A DNA stretch of 64,000 bases from Acinetobacter bouvetii (GTDB lineage: Bacteria; Pseudomonadota; Gammaproteobacteria; Pseudomonadales; Moraxellaceae), in contig NZ_CADDTS010000022.1 in assembly GCF_902753875.1 (NCBI RefSeq), positions 62,001 to 126,000 of the forward strand. Direction: 5' to 3'. Position numbers and translations under genes: made by a program. Below the pieces are notes generated by a model, which ran no database searches, was not told where the DNA came from, and saw nothing but the letters and a program-made list of their open reading frames with translations. Below, in pieces: positions 1-9,455 of this stretch; position 1 is the first letter of the stretch; each line of letters opens with the position of its first letter.

Positions 1-1018
1 AACCTTTAGACGCAAGTACGATACCGACAGTTTTACGCTCATCCCATTCAGCTTCCGCAGGTAAATTCCCTGCAATGCCAGCTTCAACCAAATCAACTAA
101 AGATGATTTTAAACGCATCATGATCGGTTGAGTTTCAGGGTCGCCAAAACGACAGTTAAACTCGATTACTTTAGGCTGACCTTGTTCATCAATCATTAAG
201 CCTGCGTATAAGAAACCAGTATAAACATGACCGTCTTTTTTCATACCTTCAACGGTAGGACGCATCACTTCATTCATGGTTTTTTCAAATACGTCTGCAG
301 TCACAACTGGCGCAGGAGAGTAAGCACCCATACCGCCTGTGTTTGGACCTTGGTCGCCTTCAAAGATACGTTTGTGATCTTGAGAAGTCGCCATCGGCAA
401 AATGTGGTCGCCATCAATCATACAAATGAAAGATGCTTCTTCACCTGCAAGGAATTCTTCGATGACTACACGTGAACCTGCATCACCAAATTTGTTGCCA
501 GCAAGCATGTCATCAATCGCATCAAATGCTTCTTGATTGGTCATGGCAACGATCACGCCTTTACCCGCAGCAAGACCATCTGCCTTAATCACGATAGGCG
601 CGCCATTTTTTTCAACAAATGCTTTTGCTGCATCTACTTCAGTAAACACATCATAGAATGCAGTAGGGATGTTGTGGCGTTTTAAGAAGTGCTTGGCAAA
701 TGCTTTAGAGCCTTCAAGCTGTGCAGCAAATTGAGTTGGACCCCAGATTTTCACACCAGCTTCGCGGCAGGCATCAACCACACCATTAACAAGCGGAGCT
801 TCAGGGCCAACCACGATTAAATCAACTGCATTGTTTTTAGCAAAGTCGATAATCGCAGCATTGTCTAAAATATTTAAGGCAACATTTTCGCATTTATTTT
901 CAGTTGCAGAACCCGCATTACCTGGTGCTACAAATACTTTTGCGACTTTGTCATCTTGTGCGATTTTCCATGCCAAAGCATGTTCACGACCGCCATTACC
1001 TAAAACTAAAATATTCAT
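1..1018 (-). CDS. purD: Phosphoribosylamine--glycine ligase (GARS), 3' end outside window
   Basis: PurD joins glycine to 5-phosphoribosylamine using ATP, the second step of purine synthesis, in the cytoplasm. The minus-strand reading frame opens at the ATG whose complement is CAT at 1016-1018 and begins MNILVLGNGGREHALAWK, the typical PurD start with its glycine-rich loop. Further in, the ATP-grasp segment VIKADGLAAGKGV can be read. About 339 codons are present of a family length near 425-430; the C-terminus lies beyond base 1. It follows purH on the same strand with a 165-base gap that contains a palindromic repeat. The purH-purD pairing is common in proteobacteria and supports the call. Confidence 0.95.
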   Translation of the reverse strand, partial: MNILVLGNGGREHALAWKIAQDDKVAKVFVAPGNAGSATENKCENVALNILDNAAIIDFAKNNAVDLIVVGPEAPLVNGVVDACREAGVKIWGPTQFAAQLEGSKAFAKHFLKRHNIPTAFYDVFTEVDAAKAFVEKNGAPIVIKADGLAAGKGVIVAMTNQEAFDAIDDMLAGNKFGDAGSRVVIEEFLAGEEASFICMIDGDHILPMATSQDHKRIFEGDQGPNTGGMGAYSPAPVVTADVFEKTMNEVMRPTVEGMKKDGHVYTGFLYAGLMIDEQGQPKVIEFNCRFGDPETQPIMMRLKSSLVDLVEAGIAGNLPAEAEWDERKTVGIVLASKG

Positions 1019-1065
1019 CTAAAAATCCCTCAAAAGAATAGAATCCCACCTTGCGAAGCCATGCT

Positions 1066-1163
1066 TCTCACCCTGTAAAAAAAAGAGGGGTTTCACGAAT
1101 AAAAATGTCCCTTTATTTGTGAAAAGTCCCCCTTTTTTACAAAGGGGGATTTAGGGGGATTAA
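1066..1163. repeat. Intergenic palindromic element (two nested hairpins)
   Basis: This stretch of the purH-purD gap folds into two hairpins. One has arms TTTCACGAATAAA (1091-1103) and TTTATTTGTGAAA (1112-1124), with one mismatch. The other has arms CCCCCTTT and AAAGGGGG around 1129-1150, and is followed by the G-rich run TTTAGGGGGATT. Read on the minus strand it starts AATCCCCCTAAATCCCCC, which resembles the element at 49658-49756. It is transcribed with the pur genes and may act as a processing or stability element, but it has no long U-tract that would make it a clear terminator. Membership of one repeat family is inferred from the two copies in this window. Confidence 0.6.
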
Positions 1164-1183
1164 TAAATACGACTTCTAATTAA

Positions 1184-2758
1184 TTAGTGACGGAAATGAC
1201 GCATACCAGTGAAGACCATTGCAATGCCAGCTTCATCAGCAGCAGCAATTGTTTCTTCATCACGCATAGAACCACCCGGTTGGATAATGCATTTGATACC
1301 CGCTTTAGCAGCGTTATCAATACCATCACGGAATGGGAAGAATGCATCAGATGCCATTACAGCACCTTCAACAACTAAACCAGCATGTTCAGCTTTGATC
1401 GCAGCAATACGAGCAGAGTTTACACGGCTCATTTGACCAGCGCCTACACCAATGGTTTGACGGCCTTTTGCATAAACGATTGCGTTCGATTTAACGTATT
1501 TCGCAACTTTCCAAGCAAAGATTAAGTCATCAATTTCTGCTTCAGTTGGTGCACGTTTAGTCACAACTTTAAGGTCATCTTTAGTGATCATGCCTAAGTC
1601 TTGATCTTGAACTAAAAGACCGCCGTTTACGCGTTTGTAGTCAAGTTGCGCTTTACGTTCAGTGATTGCAGGAAGTTCGCCACATACAAGTACACGTACG
1701 TTTTTCTTCGCGCCAGTTACTTCAAGTACGCCTTCAGCAACACTTGGCGCAATAATCACTTCTACGAACTGACGGTCAACAATCGCTTGTGCAGTAGCAA
1801 CGTCTAATTCACGGTTGAATGCAATGATGCCACCGAATGCAGATTCAGGATCTGTTGCATAAGCAAGATCGTAAGCCGCTTTGATACCGTCTAGAGAAAC
1901 AGCAACACCACATGGGTTTGCATGTTTCACAATTACACATGCAGGCTTAGCAAATGATTTAACACATTCAAGTGCGGCATCAGTATCTGCGATGTTGTTA
2001 TAAGAAAGTTCTTTACCTTGAAGCTGTTTCGCAGTTGAAACAGATGCTTCAGTTGCAGTGTTTTCTACATAGAATGCAGCAGACTGATGTGGGTTTTCGC
2101 CGTAACGTAAGTCTTGAACTTTATTTAATTGAGTATTGAAAGTACGCGCAAACTTATCTGCCTGACCTTCTTCTTTACCTACGCGAGCGCCTAAGTAAGA
2201 AGCAATCATGCCGTCGTATTGTGCAGTGTGTTCAAATGCTTTCACTGCCAAGTCAAAACGAGTTTCGTAAGATAAAGCGCCATTTGCTTTAAGTTCAGCA
2301 ACTACTGTCGCATAATCAGATGCATTTACTACGATACCTACAGATGCATGGTTTTTCGCAGCAGCACGAACCATAGTAGGACCGCCGATGTCGATGTTTT
2401 CGATTGCATCAGCAAGTGAACAGTTTGGTTTAGCCACAGTTGCAGCGAATGGATAAAGGTTTACCACAACCAGGTCGATCGCATCGATGTTGTGTTCAGC
2501 CATTACAGCTTCATCTAGACCGCGACGAGCTAAGATACCACCGTGGATTTTTGGATGTAGTGTTTTAACACGACCGTCCATCATCTCTGGGAAACCTGTG
2601 TGCTCTGAAACTTCGACTACAGCGATATTGTTGTCTTTAAGCAACTTATATGTACCGCCAGTAGATAAAATTTCTACCCCAAGAGCCACGAGGTTTTTAG
2701 CAAATTCAACGATCCCTGATTTATCAGATACAGAGATTAAAGCGCGTTTAATAGTCAT
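1184..2758 (-). CDS. purH: Bifunctional AICAR formyltransferase/IMP cyclohydrolase
   Basis: PurH performs the last two steps of IMP synthesis in the cytoplasm: formyl transfer from 10-formyl-THF to AICAR, then ring closure. The protein begins [19 protein letters not shown], the N-terminal MGS-like IMP cyclohydrolase domain (about residues 1-150). The AICAR transformylase domain follows, with [23 protein letters not shown] and, near the end, [12 protein letters not shown]. The ATG at 2758 gives 524 residues, the usual length; an in-frame ATG five codons upstream is less likely. fis lies upstream but is separated by a terminator, so purH probably has its own promoter in 2759-2815. purD follows downstream. 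Confidence 0.97.
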   Translation of the reverse strand: MTIKRALISVSDKSGIVEFAKNLVALGVEILSTGGTYKLLKDNNIAVVEVSEHTGFPEMMDGRVKTLHPKIHGGILARRGLDEAVMAEHNIDAIDLVVVNLYPFAATVAKPNCSLADAIENIDIGGPTMVRAAAKNHASVGIVVNASDYATVVAELKANGALSYETRFDLAVKAFEHTAQYDGMIASYLGARVGKEEGQADKFARTFNTQLNKVQDLRYGENPHQSAAFYVENTATEASVSTAKQLQGKELSYNNIADTDAALECVKSFAKPACVIVKHANPCGVAVSLDGIKAAYDLAYATDPESAFGGIIAFNRELDVATAQAIVDRQFVEVIIAPSVAEGVLEVTGAKKNVRVLVCGELPAITERKAQLDYKRVNGGLLVQDQDLGMITKDDLKVVTKRAPTEAEIDDLIFAWKVAKYVKSNAIVYAKGRQTIGVGAGQMSRVNSARIAAIKAEHAGLVVEGAVMASDAFFPFRDGIDNAAKAGIKCIIQPGGSMRDEETIAAADEAGIAMVFTGMRHFRH

Positions 2759-2813
2759 GATTTTCGTCAACAATATTAAAGGTCTAGATTAAAACGGTAG
2801 GCAAAACTTAAGA

Positions 2814-2848
2814 TAAAAAAAATGCCCACGGCAACCGTGAGCATTTTA
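2814..2848 (-). terminator. Rho-independent terminator after fis
   Basis: The stem AATGCCCACGG/CCGTGAGCATT (2821-2845) with loop CAA is followed on the minus strand by a run of U residues (A-run at 2815-2820 on the plus strand). It lies just after the fis stop codon and before purH, so it separates the two genes. Confidence 0.85.
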
Positions 2849-2852
2849 TCAT

Positions 2853-3122
2853 TTATTCACTCATTAAACCGTGAGCTTTTAACTTTTTACGTAAAGTACC
2901 ACGGTTGAGTCCAAGGATCTCGGCAGCACGGGTCTGATTTCCACGCGTATATTCAAGAACTACAGATAAAAGAGGCTTCTCCATTTCTGCCAGCACCATG
3001 TCATATACCTGTGAAGGTTGCTCGCCTTGCAATTGTGCAAAGTAATGGCGAACTGCGCGATCTACGTGAATACGAAGAGCGACATCAGATTGTGCAGTAA
3101 AAATAGGAGACTTGCTATTCAT
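2853..3122 (-). CDS. fis: Fis family nucleoid-associated DNA-binding protein
   Basis: Fis is a small dimeric DNA-bending protein that shapes the nucleoid and activates rRNA and other growth-rate genes. The 89-residue product ends with the characteristic helix-turn-helix: [24 protein letters not shown], seen here as a stretch at about residues 62-86. The N-terminal half (residues 1-45) matches the arm and dimerisation region, including [10 protein letters not shown]. It is slightly shorter than the 98-residue E. coli protein, mainly at the N-terminus. In many gammaproteobacteria fis is co-transcribed behind dusB; here dusB is missing and fis has its own promoter-like sequence at 3165-3193. A hairpin terminator follows the gene. 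Confidence 0.93.
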   Translation of the reverse strand: MNSKSPIFTAQSDVALRIHVDRAVRHYFAQLQGEQPSQVYDMVLAEMEKPLLSVVLEYTRGNQTRAAEILGLNRGTLRKKLKAHGLMSE

Positions 3123-3164
3123 GCGAATTAATCCGAAAAATCAAATATCACTTGGGTAAAGAGA

Positions 3165-3193
3165 TATATAAAAGTGGTATATAAAAAATTCAA
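3165..3193 (-). promoter_or_regulatory. Candidate sigma-70 promoter of fis
   Basis: On the minus strand, TTGAAT (3188-3193) and TATATA (3165-3170) are separated by exactly 17 bases. Transcription would begin about 35 bases before the fis ATG. The -35 box overlaps the U-tract of the hairpin at 3195-3226. Seen by eye only; no start site was mapped. Confidence 0.55.
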
Positions 3194-3226
3194 TGAACTC
3201 CGTTTTAGATCCTAAAACTGGAGTTC
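3181..3226 (-). terminator. Hairpin with U-tract upstream of fis
   Basis: On the minus strand the arms GAACTCCAGTTTTAG and CTAAAACGGAGTTC form a stem of about 14 pairs with one bulged A and a three-base loop (3195-3226). ATTGAATTTTTTATA follows, a U-rich tail. This is a good Rho-independent terminator pointing toward fis but ending before its likely promoter, so it would close a transcript that starts further upstream. Confidence 0.7.
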
Positions 3227-3422
3227 TAAAACTTGATCATTTAGCTTGCCACAACTCGACGTTATTGATCGAAAAATAAGCGTAACAATAGTTTAATATT
3301 TGTTACCAACCAAAATCAAAACAAAAAAATCTGCTCGATACGCAATATTGAATAAAGCGCATTTTGGCTAGACGATTTTGTTGTGAAAATTTTCGAGGAG
3401 TTTGCAGCACAAAGCTTTCGTG
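3195..3422 (-). ncRNA. Candidate small RNA or attenuated leader between the DUF3426 gene and fis
   Basis: This non-coding stretch lies between a promoter-like signal at 3429-3459 and the terminator hairpin at 3195-3226, giving a predicted RNA of about 225 bases. It contains a further hairpin, GTAACAA/TTGTTAC (3282-3306). No open reading frame with coding character was seen on this strand. It occupies the position of dusB in the related Pseudomonas operon. It could be a free-standing small RNA or a leader in which read-through controls fis. No known RNA family was recognised, so the call rests only on the arrangement of signals. Confidence 0.4.
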
Positions 3423-3428
3423 GCGCGT

Positions 3429-3459
3429 ATGATAGCATTGTCTAAGAAAAAGTGAGCAA
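3429..3459 (-). promoter_or_regulatory. Candidate extended -10 promoter with GC-rich discriminator
   Basis: The minus strand reads TGCTATCAT, an extended -10 element with TATCAT at 3429-3434. A weak -35 (TTGCTC, 3454-3459) stands at a long 19-base spacing. The bases after the -10, ACGCGCC, form a GC-rich discriminator in otherwise AT-rich DNA; such discriminators are typical of promoters under stringent (ppGpp/DksA) control. Control by ppGpp is an inference. Confidence 0.4.
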
Positions 3460-3513
3460 GAAAACTGCATTTTTTTTACATTTTTTTGTGTTTTTTTATA
3501 GTTTTTTTCAATA

Positions 3514-4389
3514 TTACGGACGAATTATTTCCAAACTATAGGTATCAAAGCTTTTACGTTCTACAGGAAGGCTAAACTTAAATTTAAAAGGGCTGTTTTG
3601 TGGAATTCTTTGTATGCCATTCAGACTGGCAACCAAATAATCAGATGGAGCAAACGAATAAGTAGAAATGATTTCCCCATTAGATTTCAAATCTACTCTA
3701 ATATTGGGCAAGGCCAAGCTTTTGGAATGGTAGTTGATGAGCTCACCTGTAAACTGGGTTTCTTTTTTGGAAATTTGTTTTACCTTGACCTTATTGGTCG
3801 AGATCAGGCGATAATTTTCTTCCATAATGGAGCATTTAAAAGTCTGGCAAACATTATTAAATAACGCGCTAATCAAAGGGCTATTATTCAAGATTTTTGG
3901 ATTAAACCAGAAAATTTGAAAAATCAGTAAGCTGATCAGGCATACATTAATCGCCCCCCATGTTACATAGTGCCAAGCACTATACTTTTTTTCTTGTTCG
4001 GATTTTTCAGACCAATTGAGTGCGGGGTAATTTCCAATCGGATCTGTGCTGAAATAATTGAGGTTGTTTAAATAGGTTTTTAGATCGATATTCGAGTTTT
4101 CAACCTTGCGATCAAAAATATTTAATAAGTGTTGTTCTTGTTGATGTCCTGCAATTAATGCTTCAGTATGAAATTGACTGGATGTAGCAATGGCATTGGA
4201 TGGATTTAGGGTTGAAGTAGATTGAGTAGTAGAGGTGGTTCGTTCTTTCTCTGCTACAAGATGGGTGAGCGCATTAAAATTAGTGGAACATTTCGCGCAA
4301 CAAACCATGCCCCGAGCAACTGTCAGTTGAGCCACAGAGACTTTGTACTTTGTTAAACAGTTAGGGCAATAGGTTTGTTTTTCGCTCAT
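3514..4389 (-). CDS. DUF3426 membrane protein with MJ0042-type zinc finger
   Basis: The 291-residue protein starts with a zinc-ribbon of the MJ0042 type, CPNC at residues 8-11 and CCAKC at about 30-34. A low-complexity Ser/Thr linker follows, then one transmembrane segment near residues 145-167 (around GAINVCLISLLIFQIFWF) and a C-terminal DUF3426 domain. The layout implies a cytoplasmic zinc finger and a periplasmic C-terminal domain. Function is unknown for the family. The gene starts three bases after the prmA stop codon on the same strand, so the two are co-transcribed; the same pair occurs next to fis in Pseudomonas. Confidence 0.85.
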   Translation of the reverse strand: MSEKQTYCPNCLTKYKVSVAQLTVARGMVCCAKCSTNFNALTHLVAEKERTTSTTQSTSTLNPSNAIATSSQFHTEALIAGHQQEQHLLNIFDRKVENSNIDLKTYLNNLNYFSTDPIGNYPALNWSEKSEQEKKYSAWHYVTWGAINVCLISLLIFQIFWFNPKILNNSPLISALFNNVCQTFKCSIMEENYRLISTNKVKVKQISKKETQFTGELINYHSKSLALPNIRVDLKSNGEIISTYSFAPSDYLVASLNGIQRIPQNSPFKFKFSLPVERKSFDTYSLEIIRP

Positions 4390-4392
4390 AGT

Positions 4393-5310
4393 CTATTCAA
4401 GATTTGAATGGGTGTTTTGGCGTTTACCTGAAATTCGACACCAATGTTGTTCACGTTTTTCAATTGCTAGTATATCAAAAAATTCAGAATAAACACTAGA
4501 AACATCAGCAACTTGCTCTTCTAAAATACCAGCAAGTGCGAACTCTCCCTCAGATTTCACTAAAGTTGCGAATTCTGGCGCAAGTGCCATTAAAGGGCCA
4601 GCAAGAATATTTGCAACGAATACGTCCGCTTGCTGATTTTTCAATTCTGCATTGAATTCATCTGGTAAACCAACATAAAGATTCTCCAAAACACCATTGA
4701 GTTCGGCATTTTGCTGTGTTGCTAAAACAGCTTGAGGATCAATATCTGTGGCATAGACTTTTTTCGCACCCAGTAATAGGGCAGCAACACCTAAAATACC
4801 TGAACCACATCCATAGTCGATCACAATTTTATCTTTGACATCGGTTTTGCCTAACCATTGTAAGCAAAGGAAAGTACTGGCATGGTTACCTGTACCAAAA
4901 GCAAGACCTGGATCAAGCTTGATGTTAACTGCATCAGCCTCAGGGGCTTCCATCCATTCAGGCACAATCCAGTATTTCTCTGCAATCTGAATAGGTTCAT
5001 AGGCATCCATCCAGGTGCGTTCCCATTCTTGATCTTCAATGAATTCGCTGCGCATAGGTGCTTCAGGCATTTGTGCTTTAATAAAGGTTTCTAAAGCTGC
5101 AACATCAATTTCTTCATCATCTTCCTGAGCGTAAATGCCGGTGACAATGACTTTATTCCAAAGTGGAGTTTCACCTGGAAGTGGTTCAAGCAAATCCTGA
5201 TTTTCGGCGTCATCCAAAGTTACGCTCACTGCACCTAGTGAACTTAAAAGTGTTTCAGTGAAATCGACTTGAGCTTGCTCGACAGTAATATGAATTTGTA
5301 ACCACTTCAC
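4393..5310 (-). CDS. prmA: Ribosomal protein L11 methyltransferase
   Basis: PrmA trimethylates several amino groups of ribosomal protein L11 using S-adenosylmethionine. The 305-residue product begins [19 protein letters not shown], the small N-terminal substrate domain, and carries the Rossmann methyltransferase core. That core includes [19 protein letters not shown] (about residues 155-175), the SAM loop [20 protein letters not shown] and the catalytic-region motif [10 protein letters not shown]. Length and motifs match the family. It heads the prmA-DUF3426 unit. Confidence 0.97.
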   Translation of the reverse strand: MKWLQIHITVEQAQVDFTETLLSSLGAVSVTLDDAENQDLLEPLPGETPLWNKVIVTGIYAQEDDEEIDVAALETFIKAQMPEAPMRSEFIEDQEWERTWMDAYEPIQIAEKYWIVPEWMEAPEADAVNIKLDPGLAFGTGNHASTFLCLQWLGKTDVKDKIVIDYGCGSGILGVAALLLGAKKVYATDIDPQAVLATQQNAELNGVLENLYVGLPDEFNAELKNQQADVFVANILAGPLMALAPEFATLVKSEGEFALAGILEEQVADVSSVYSEFFDILAIEKREQHWCRISGKRQNTHSNLE

Positions 5311-5567
5311 GGAGATAACCTAAATTTGTGTTTTTAAAAATAGTATTGTAGCGGAACTCAGGCTTAAACGACTATATATTGATAAAAACTATGCAGAAAA
5401 ATAAAAGGACGTATCTGGACGTCCGCTTCTAATGATTAATGATATAAGTTGGGTTTGACGAGATGTGTTTGATCATTGATCGTGATGAAATTTGTTTCTC
5501 AATCTGATCTGTTTGATATGCCTGTTTAATAGAAAGCTTGATGTGCCTAAAGATCAGATATGTTGTT

Positions 5568-6458
5568 TCATTCCTTCAATATCTTTGAATTTGATTCATT
5601 CAGGTTGACAGGGCGTCTTGTTAAAATATAGCCAAACAGCACGGCAAAAATATACATCAAAATAGAGTAGATGCCGGCAGGCAGAGCGATGGTTGTATTA
5701 GAGAGTACTGAAAGTGCAATGGTTAGAGCAATGGCGGTGTTGTGAATACCGACTTCAAAGGTGCACGCGCGTGCTTGTCTATCTGGTATTCCTGCCAGTA
5801 AGGGTAATAAATAGCCGACAAATAGGCTAATAAAACAAAACAGCGCGGTTGCAATACCAATCTCGGCAAAATATTCAATCAGGTTGGATTGTTCTTTATA
5901 TATAGCTAGGCTGAACAAGAAGCATAAAAAAGCGACGGAAAGAAAACGCATAGGCTTGTTTAATTTTAAGGCAATATGTGGTGCTACTGAACGGATGAAC
6001 ATACCTAGACAGACAGGAATAAAAATAACCAAAAAAACCAAAGTGATTTTGGTGGTAGGTATTCCAATTTTTTGGTGGTCTCCAAGAAAATACAGAATTG
6101 ATAAATTCACCAGAAAAGGGAGGGTAAAAGTACAGATCATGGAGTTGATTGCAGTTAGTGTGATATTTAACGCAACATCTCCTTTATATATATAACTGAA
6201 TAAATTTGCTGTCGGACCACCGGGTGATGCAGCTAATAGCATTAAGCCTACAGCCAAAAGCGGTGTGAGTTTTAGTACCACACATATTAAAAAAGCGACA
6301 GATACTAGAATAATCTGTTGAGCAAATAACGCTAGAAAAATGACTTTGGGGTAGCGTCCTACACGCATAAAGTCTTTTGGTGTTAATTCCAGCCCTAGTC
6401 CAGTCATCATAATGGCTAATGCAACCGGTAAAAAAAAGGTAAATAGTCCCGAATCCAT
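5568..6458 (-). CDS. Bile acid:sodium symporter (BASS) family transporter
   Basis: A 296-residue inner-membrane protein with about nine to ten hydrophobic segments. It has the BASS/SBF signature region LLAASPGGPTANLFSYIYKG (residues 76-95 or so) and the conserved ARACTFEVGIHNTAIAL near residue 230, which contain the residues lining the sodium and substrate sites in this family. Bacterial members import organic anions with sodium, but substrates vary (bile acids, pantoate, pyruvate-type acids), so the cargo is not predicted. It stands alone on the minus strand, 257 bases from prmA, and downstream of a terminator that ends the neighbouring gene. Confidence 0.87.
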   Translation of the reverse strand: MDSGLFTFFLPVALAIMMTGLGLELTPKDFMRVGRYPKVIFLALFAQQIILVSVAFLICVVLKLTPLLAVGLMLLAASPGGPTANLFSYIYKGDVALNITLTAINSMICTFTLPFLVNLSILYFLGDHQKIGIPTTKITLVFLVIFIPVCLGMFIRSVAPHIALKLNKPMRFLSVAFLCFLFSLAIYKEQSNLIEYFAEIGIATALFCFISLFVGYLLPLLAGIPDRQARACTFEVGIHNTAIALTIALSVLSNTTIALPAGIYSILMYIFAVLFGYILTRRPVNLNESNSKILKE

Positions 6459-6530
6459 GGAATATCCTTTTTATTTTTATATCCTTAATATTCTTTGAGT
6501 TTAAACGAGTTTTTTAAATTAGCAACATAT

Positions 6531-6566
6531 AAAAACGGGTAAATTTTAGTCACTTTACCCGTTTAT
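6531..6566 (-). terminator. Rho-independent terminator of the small secreted protein gene
   Basis: A perfect 11-base inverted repeat, AAACGGGTAAA (6533-6543) and TTTACCCGTTT (6554-6564), lies 39 bases after the stop codon at 6605. On the minus strand the stem is followed by TTTATAT. Confidence 0.85.
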
Positions 6567-6604
6567 AATTTGAATTAAATCAAGCTTGTATTTATTTGTG
6601 CAGA

Positions 6605-6997
6605 CTATTGCGCAGGTGCGGTTTGCATTTGAGGTTGAGTTTGTTGCATTTGAGGTCGAGGAGGGACAAACCCTAGTGCACATTTACCCTTAACTTCACT
6701 GCCATTAATGGTTGCTGTTGTTGCACCTGTATTGCCATTACAAGCATTGGTTAACTCAGGTTCATCTCCTGTAATTGAAGAGTTCTTTGCAGAAGGAAAG
6801 AATTGAGGCTCGCATGTACCATTCCAGATAATACCGCGATACGCAAAACTGACTTGCGCACCTTGGCTTTTGCCTTTACATACCTTTTGATACCTTTGAG
6901 CATCATATACTTTTTCGACTTTGTCATTTGCAGAGGCTGCAAAAGAGGCAAAACATAGACCACATAGAATGGATGAGAGGAAAATTTTCTTATTCAT
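6605..6997 (-). CDS. Small secreted protein of unknown function
   Basis: The 130-residue product begins MNKKIFLSSILCGLCFASFAASAND, a clear Sec signal peptide with probable cleavage after ASA. The mature part has four cysteines (in KVCKGK, GTCEPQ, NACNGN and KCALGF) that could form two disulfides, and ends in a Pro/Gln/Met-rich tail. I chose the ATG at 6997, preceded by an AAAGG ribosome site, over an upstream ATG at 7027. I do not recognise a family; it looks like a genus-level periplasmic or secreted protein. It is transcribed alone, divergently from mnmG, and ends in a strong terminator. Confidence 0.75.
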   Translation of the reverse strand: MNKKIFLSSILCGLCFASFAASANDKVEKVYDAQRYQKVCKGKSQGAQVSFAYRGIIWNGTCEPQFFPSAKNSSITGDEPELTNACNGNTGATTATINGSEVKGKCALGFVPPRPQMQQTQPQMQTAPAQ

Positions 6998-7253
6998 CTT
7001 ATATACCTTTGTTCGTAATGTACCCAACCTTTAGCTTAAAAAATAATCAAAATAAAACAATGTTAATCAAGTAAACTTTGCTCATTAAATGTTTCATTTC
7101 TATGGTAAGTCTGAAAAGCAGAATTACATTGCAACATTAAAGCATTGGCTAAATAATCCAGTCTTGATGGATAAATTCGACTCATTTTGTCAACTTATCT
7201 CGTTAAGTTTTGATATAATGTTCCGTCATCCTTTTTTTATCTCTCAAACCATT

Positions 7254-9134
7254 ATGCATTATCCTAAAGTTTACGATGTCATTGTTATCGGTGGCGGTCA
7301 CGCTGGTACCGAAGCAGCCCTTGCTGCAGCGCGTATGGGTCGACAGACTCTGCTCTTAACTCATAACATTGAGACTTTAGGGCAGATGAGCTGTAACCCG
7401 GCCATCGGTGGTATTGGTAAATCGCATTTAGTACGCGAAATTGATGCCCTGGGCGGTGCAATGGCATTGGCTGCCGATAAAGGTGGTATTCAGTTCCGTA
7501 TTTTGAATTCACGTAAAGGGGCTGCTGTACGTGCAACACGTGCGCAAGCTGACCGTATTCGCTATAAAGCTGCGATTCGTGACACATTGGAAAATCAGGC
7601 CAATCTGGATATTTTCCAGCAAGCAGCAGATGATCTGATCGTTGAAGGCGATACCGTTAAAGGTGTAGTCACTCAAATGGGCATCCGTTTTGATGCCAAA
7701 ACAGTGGTCTTAACCACTGGTACATTCTTGGGCGGTGTGATTCACATTGGTCTGAACAATGCCTCTGGTGGCCGTGCGGGTGATCCTCCTTCAATATCAT
7801 TGGCGCATCGTTTACGTGAATTAAACTTGCCAGTAGGGCGTTTAAAAACAGGTACGCCACCGCGTATTGATGCACGTTCGGTTGATTTCTCTGTCATGAC
7901 ACCGCAACCGGGTGATTTCCCGTCTCCAACCATGTCATTCATGGGTGATGCATCGATGCATCCTGAGCAAATTAACTGTTACATTACCCATACCAATGAA
8001 CGCACGCACGACATTATTCGTGGTGGTTTAGATCGTTCACCAATGTATACCGGTGTGATCGAAGGTGTAGGTCCTCGTTACTGCCCATCAATTGAAGATA
8101 AAATTCATAAATTTGCTGATAAAGATTCACACCAAGTGTTCCTTGAGCCTGAAGGTCTGGATACACATGAGCTTTATCCAAACGGTATTTCGACTTCTTT
8201 GCCTTTCGATGTGCAGTTTGAACTGGTTCGCTCAATCCGTGGTATGGAAAATGCGCATATTTTGCGTCCAGGTTATGCGATTGAATATGATTACTTCAAT
8301 CCACAATCCTTGAAGTTCTCATTAGAAACCAAGTCGATCAATAACCTGTACTTTGCCGGTCAAATTAACGGAACTACCGGTTATGAAGAAGCGGGTGCTC
8401 AAGGTCTGCTTGCCGGTCTAAATGCAGCACGCCGTGCCTGGGATCAGGAACAATGGACACCGAAACGTGACGAAGCGTATATGGGTGTGTTGGTTGATGA
8501 TTTAATCACATTGGGTACCAAAGAACCGTACCGTATGTTCACTTCACGTGCCGAATACCGCTTGATGCTTCGCGAAGACAATGCAGATCAACGTTTAACT
8601 GCGATTGGTCGTGAAATGGGTCTGGTGGATGATGAACGCTGGACCGCTTACTGCGAAAAAATGGAAGCGGTAGAAACAGAAAAAGGTCGTTTGCAACATC
8701 TTTGGGCTGCACCAAACAATCCAATGGGTAAAAAATTCGTTGAAATGACCGGTGCAGATTTGTCTAAAGAATGTTCTGCAATTGATTTGTTGAAACGTCC
8801 AAACATCAACTTTGCGCAAATTGCTGAATTAACCGATTCACAAGTCTCTGCTTTTGTGGGTGAGCAAATTGAAATTGCGGTGAAATACGAAGGTTATATC
8901 AACCGTCAGCAAGAAGATGTGGCTCAGATGAAACGTCTGGAAGAAACCCGTATTCCTGCCGATTTTGACTATGATGTGGTTTCAGGTCTTTCTCGTGAAA
9001 TTACGCTTAAACTGAAAGATGTGCGCCCTGAAACATTGGCTCAGGCCAGCCGTATTCCGGGTGTGACACCGGCTGCAGTTCAACTGGTGATGATTACGAT
9101 TCGTAAAAATAACCAAGCGAAAAAATCTGCATAA
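7254..9134 (+). CDS. mnmG: tRNA uridine-34 5-carboxymethylaminomethyl modification enzyme
   Basis: MnmG (GidA) is the FAD- and NADH-dependent partner of MnmE; together they build cmnm5U at the wobble position of several tRNAs. The protein begins [20 protein letters not shown], containing the FAD-binding GGGHAG loop. It includes [20 protein letters not shown], the conserved cysteine region, and [10 protein letters not shown]. The frame stays open for 55 codons upstream, but the ATG at 7254 gives 626 residues, the normal family length, and the upstream extension has no MnmG similarity. A strong terminator follows, so it is probably monocistronic. Confidence 0.97.
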   Translation: MHYPKVYDVIVIGGGHAGTEAALAAARMGRQTLLLTHNIETLGQMSCNPAIGGIGKSHLVREIDALGGAMALAADKGGIQFRILNSRKGAAVRATRAQADRIRYKAAIRDTLENQANLDIFQQAADDLIVEGDTVKGVVTQMGIRFDAKTVVLTTGTFLGGVIHIGLNNASGGRAGDPPSISLAHRLRELNLPVGRLKTGTPPRIDARSVDFSVMTPQPGDFPSPTMSFMGDASMHPEQINCYITHTNERTHDIIRGGLDRSPMYTGVIEGVGPRYCPSIEDKIHKFADKDSHQVFLEPEGLDTHELYPNGISTSLPFDVQFELVRSIRGMENAHILRPGYAIEYDYFNPQSLKFSLETKSINNLYFAGQINGTTGYEEAGAQGLLAGLNAARRAWDQEQWTPKRDEAYMGVLVDDLITLGTKEPYRMFTSRAEYRLMLREDNADQRLTAIGREMGLVDDERWTAYCEKMEAVETEKGRLQHLWAAPNNPMGKKFVEMTGADLSKECSAIDLLKRPNINFAQIAELTDSQVSAFVGEQIEIAVKYEGYINRQQEDVAQMKRLEETRIPADFDYDVVSGLSREITLKLKDVRPETLAQASRIPGVTPAAVQLVMITIRKNNQAKKSA

Positions 9135-9158
9135 GCCTGAAGACTAATTCAAGAAATT

Positions 9159-9187
9159 AAAAAGCCCGCGTCAGCGGGCTTTTTTAT
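9159..9187 (+). terminator. Rho-independent terminator of mnmG
   Basis: The stem AAAAAGCCCGC/GCGGGCTTTTTT with loop GTCA ends in a run of T, 25 bases after the mnmG stop codon. Confidence 0.92.
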
Positions 9188-9455
9188 CTTTTATTTTAAA
9201 TCCATTGCTTTTGACTATGGTTTCATCATAAATAACTACTGAAAATATAAGTAATTGAAATTTAATAATTTAAATAATTTATTATAGCTTATTGTGATTA
9301 ATATAATTGTATTTAAGTCTTATTTATACTGGATTGTTCACATTTTGGTGGATTTAATCCGACCATTGTAGTGGTATTTATTTAAAAAGATTGATCTGAA
9401 AATAGAGTGGCAATTTGCTGCACGGCAATTTGCTTACTATGGACGGAGTTCAATC
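9187..9455. other. Intergenic region with direct repeat before the MFS gene
   Basis: This very AT-rich gap holds no gene. Close to its right end the 11-mer GGCAATTTGCT occurs twice, at 9409-9419 and 9424-9434, with a 15-base period, just before a ribosome-binding site GGACGGAG (9441-9448). The repeat may be an operator for a regulator of the downstream transporter; no regulator gene is adjacent. Confidence 0.5.

Noticed and set aside
7089..7253. Upstream extension of the MnmG reading frame by 55 codons
   Set aside because: The known MnmG start motif begins at 7254 and gives the family length of 626; the extension has no similarity and overlaps the probable promoter.
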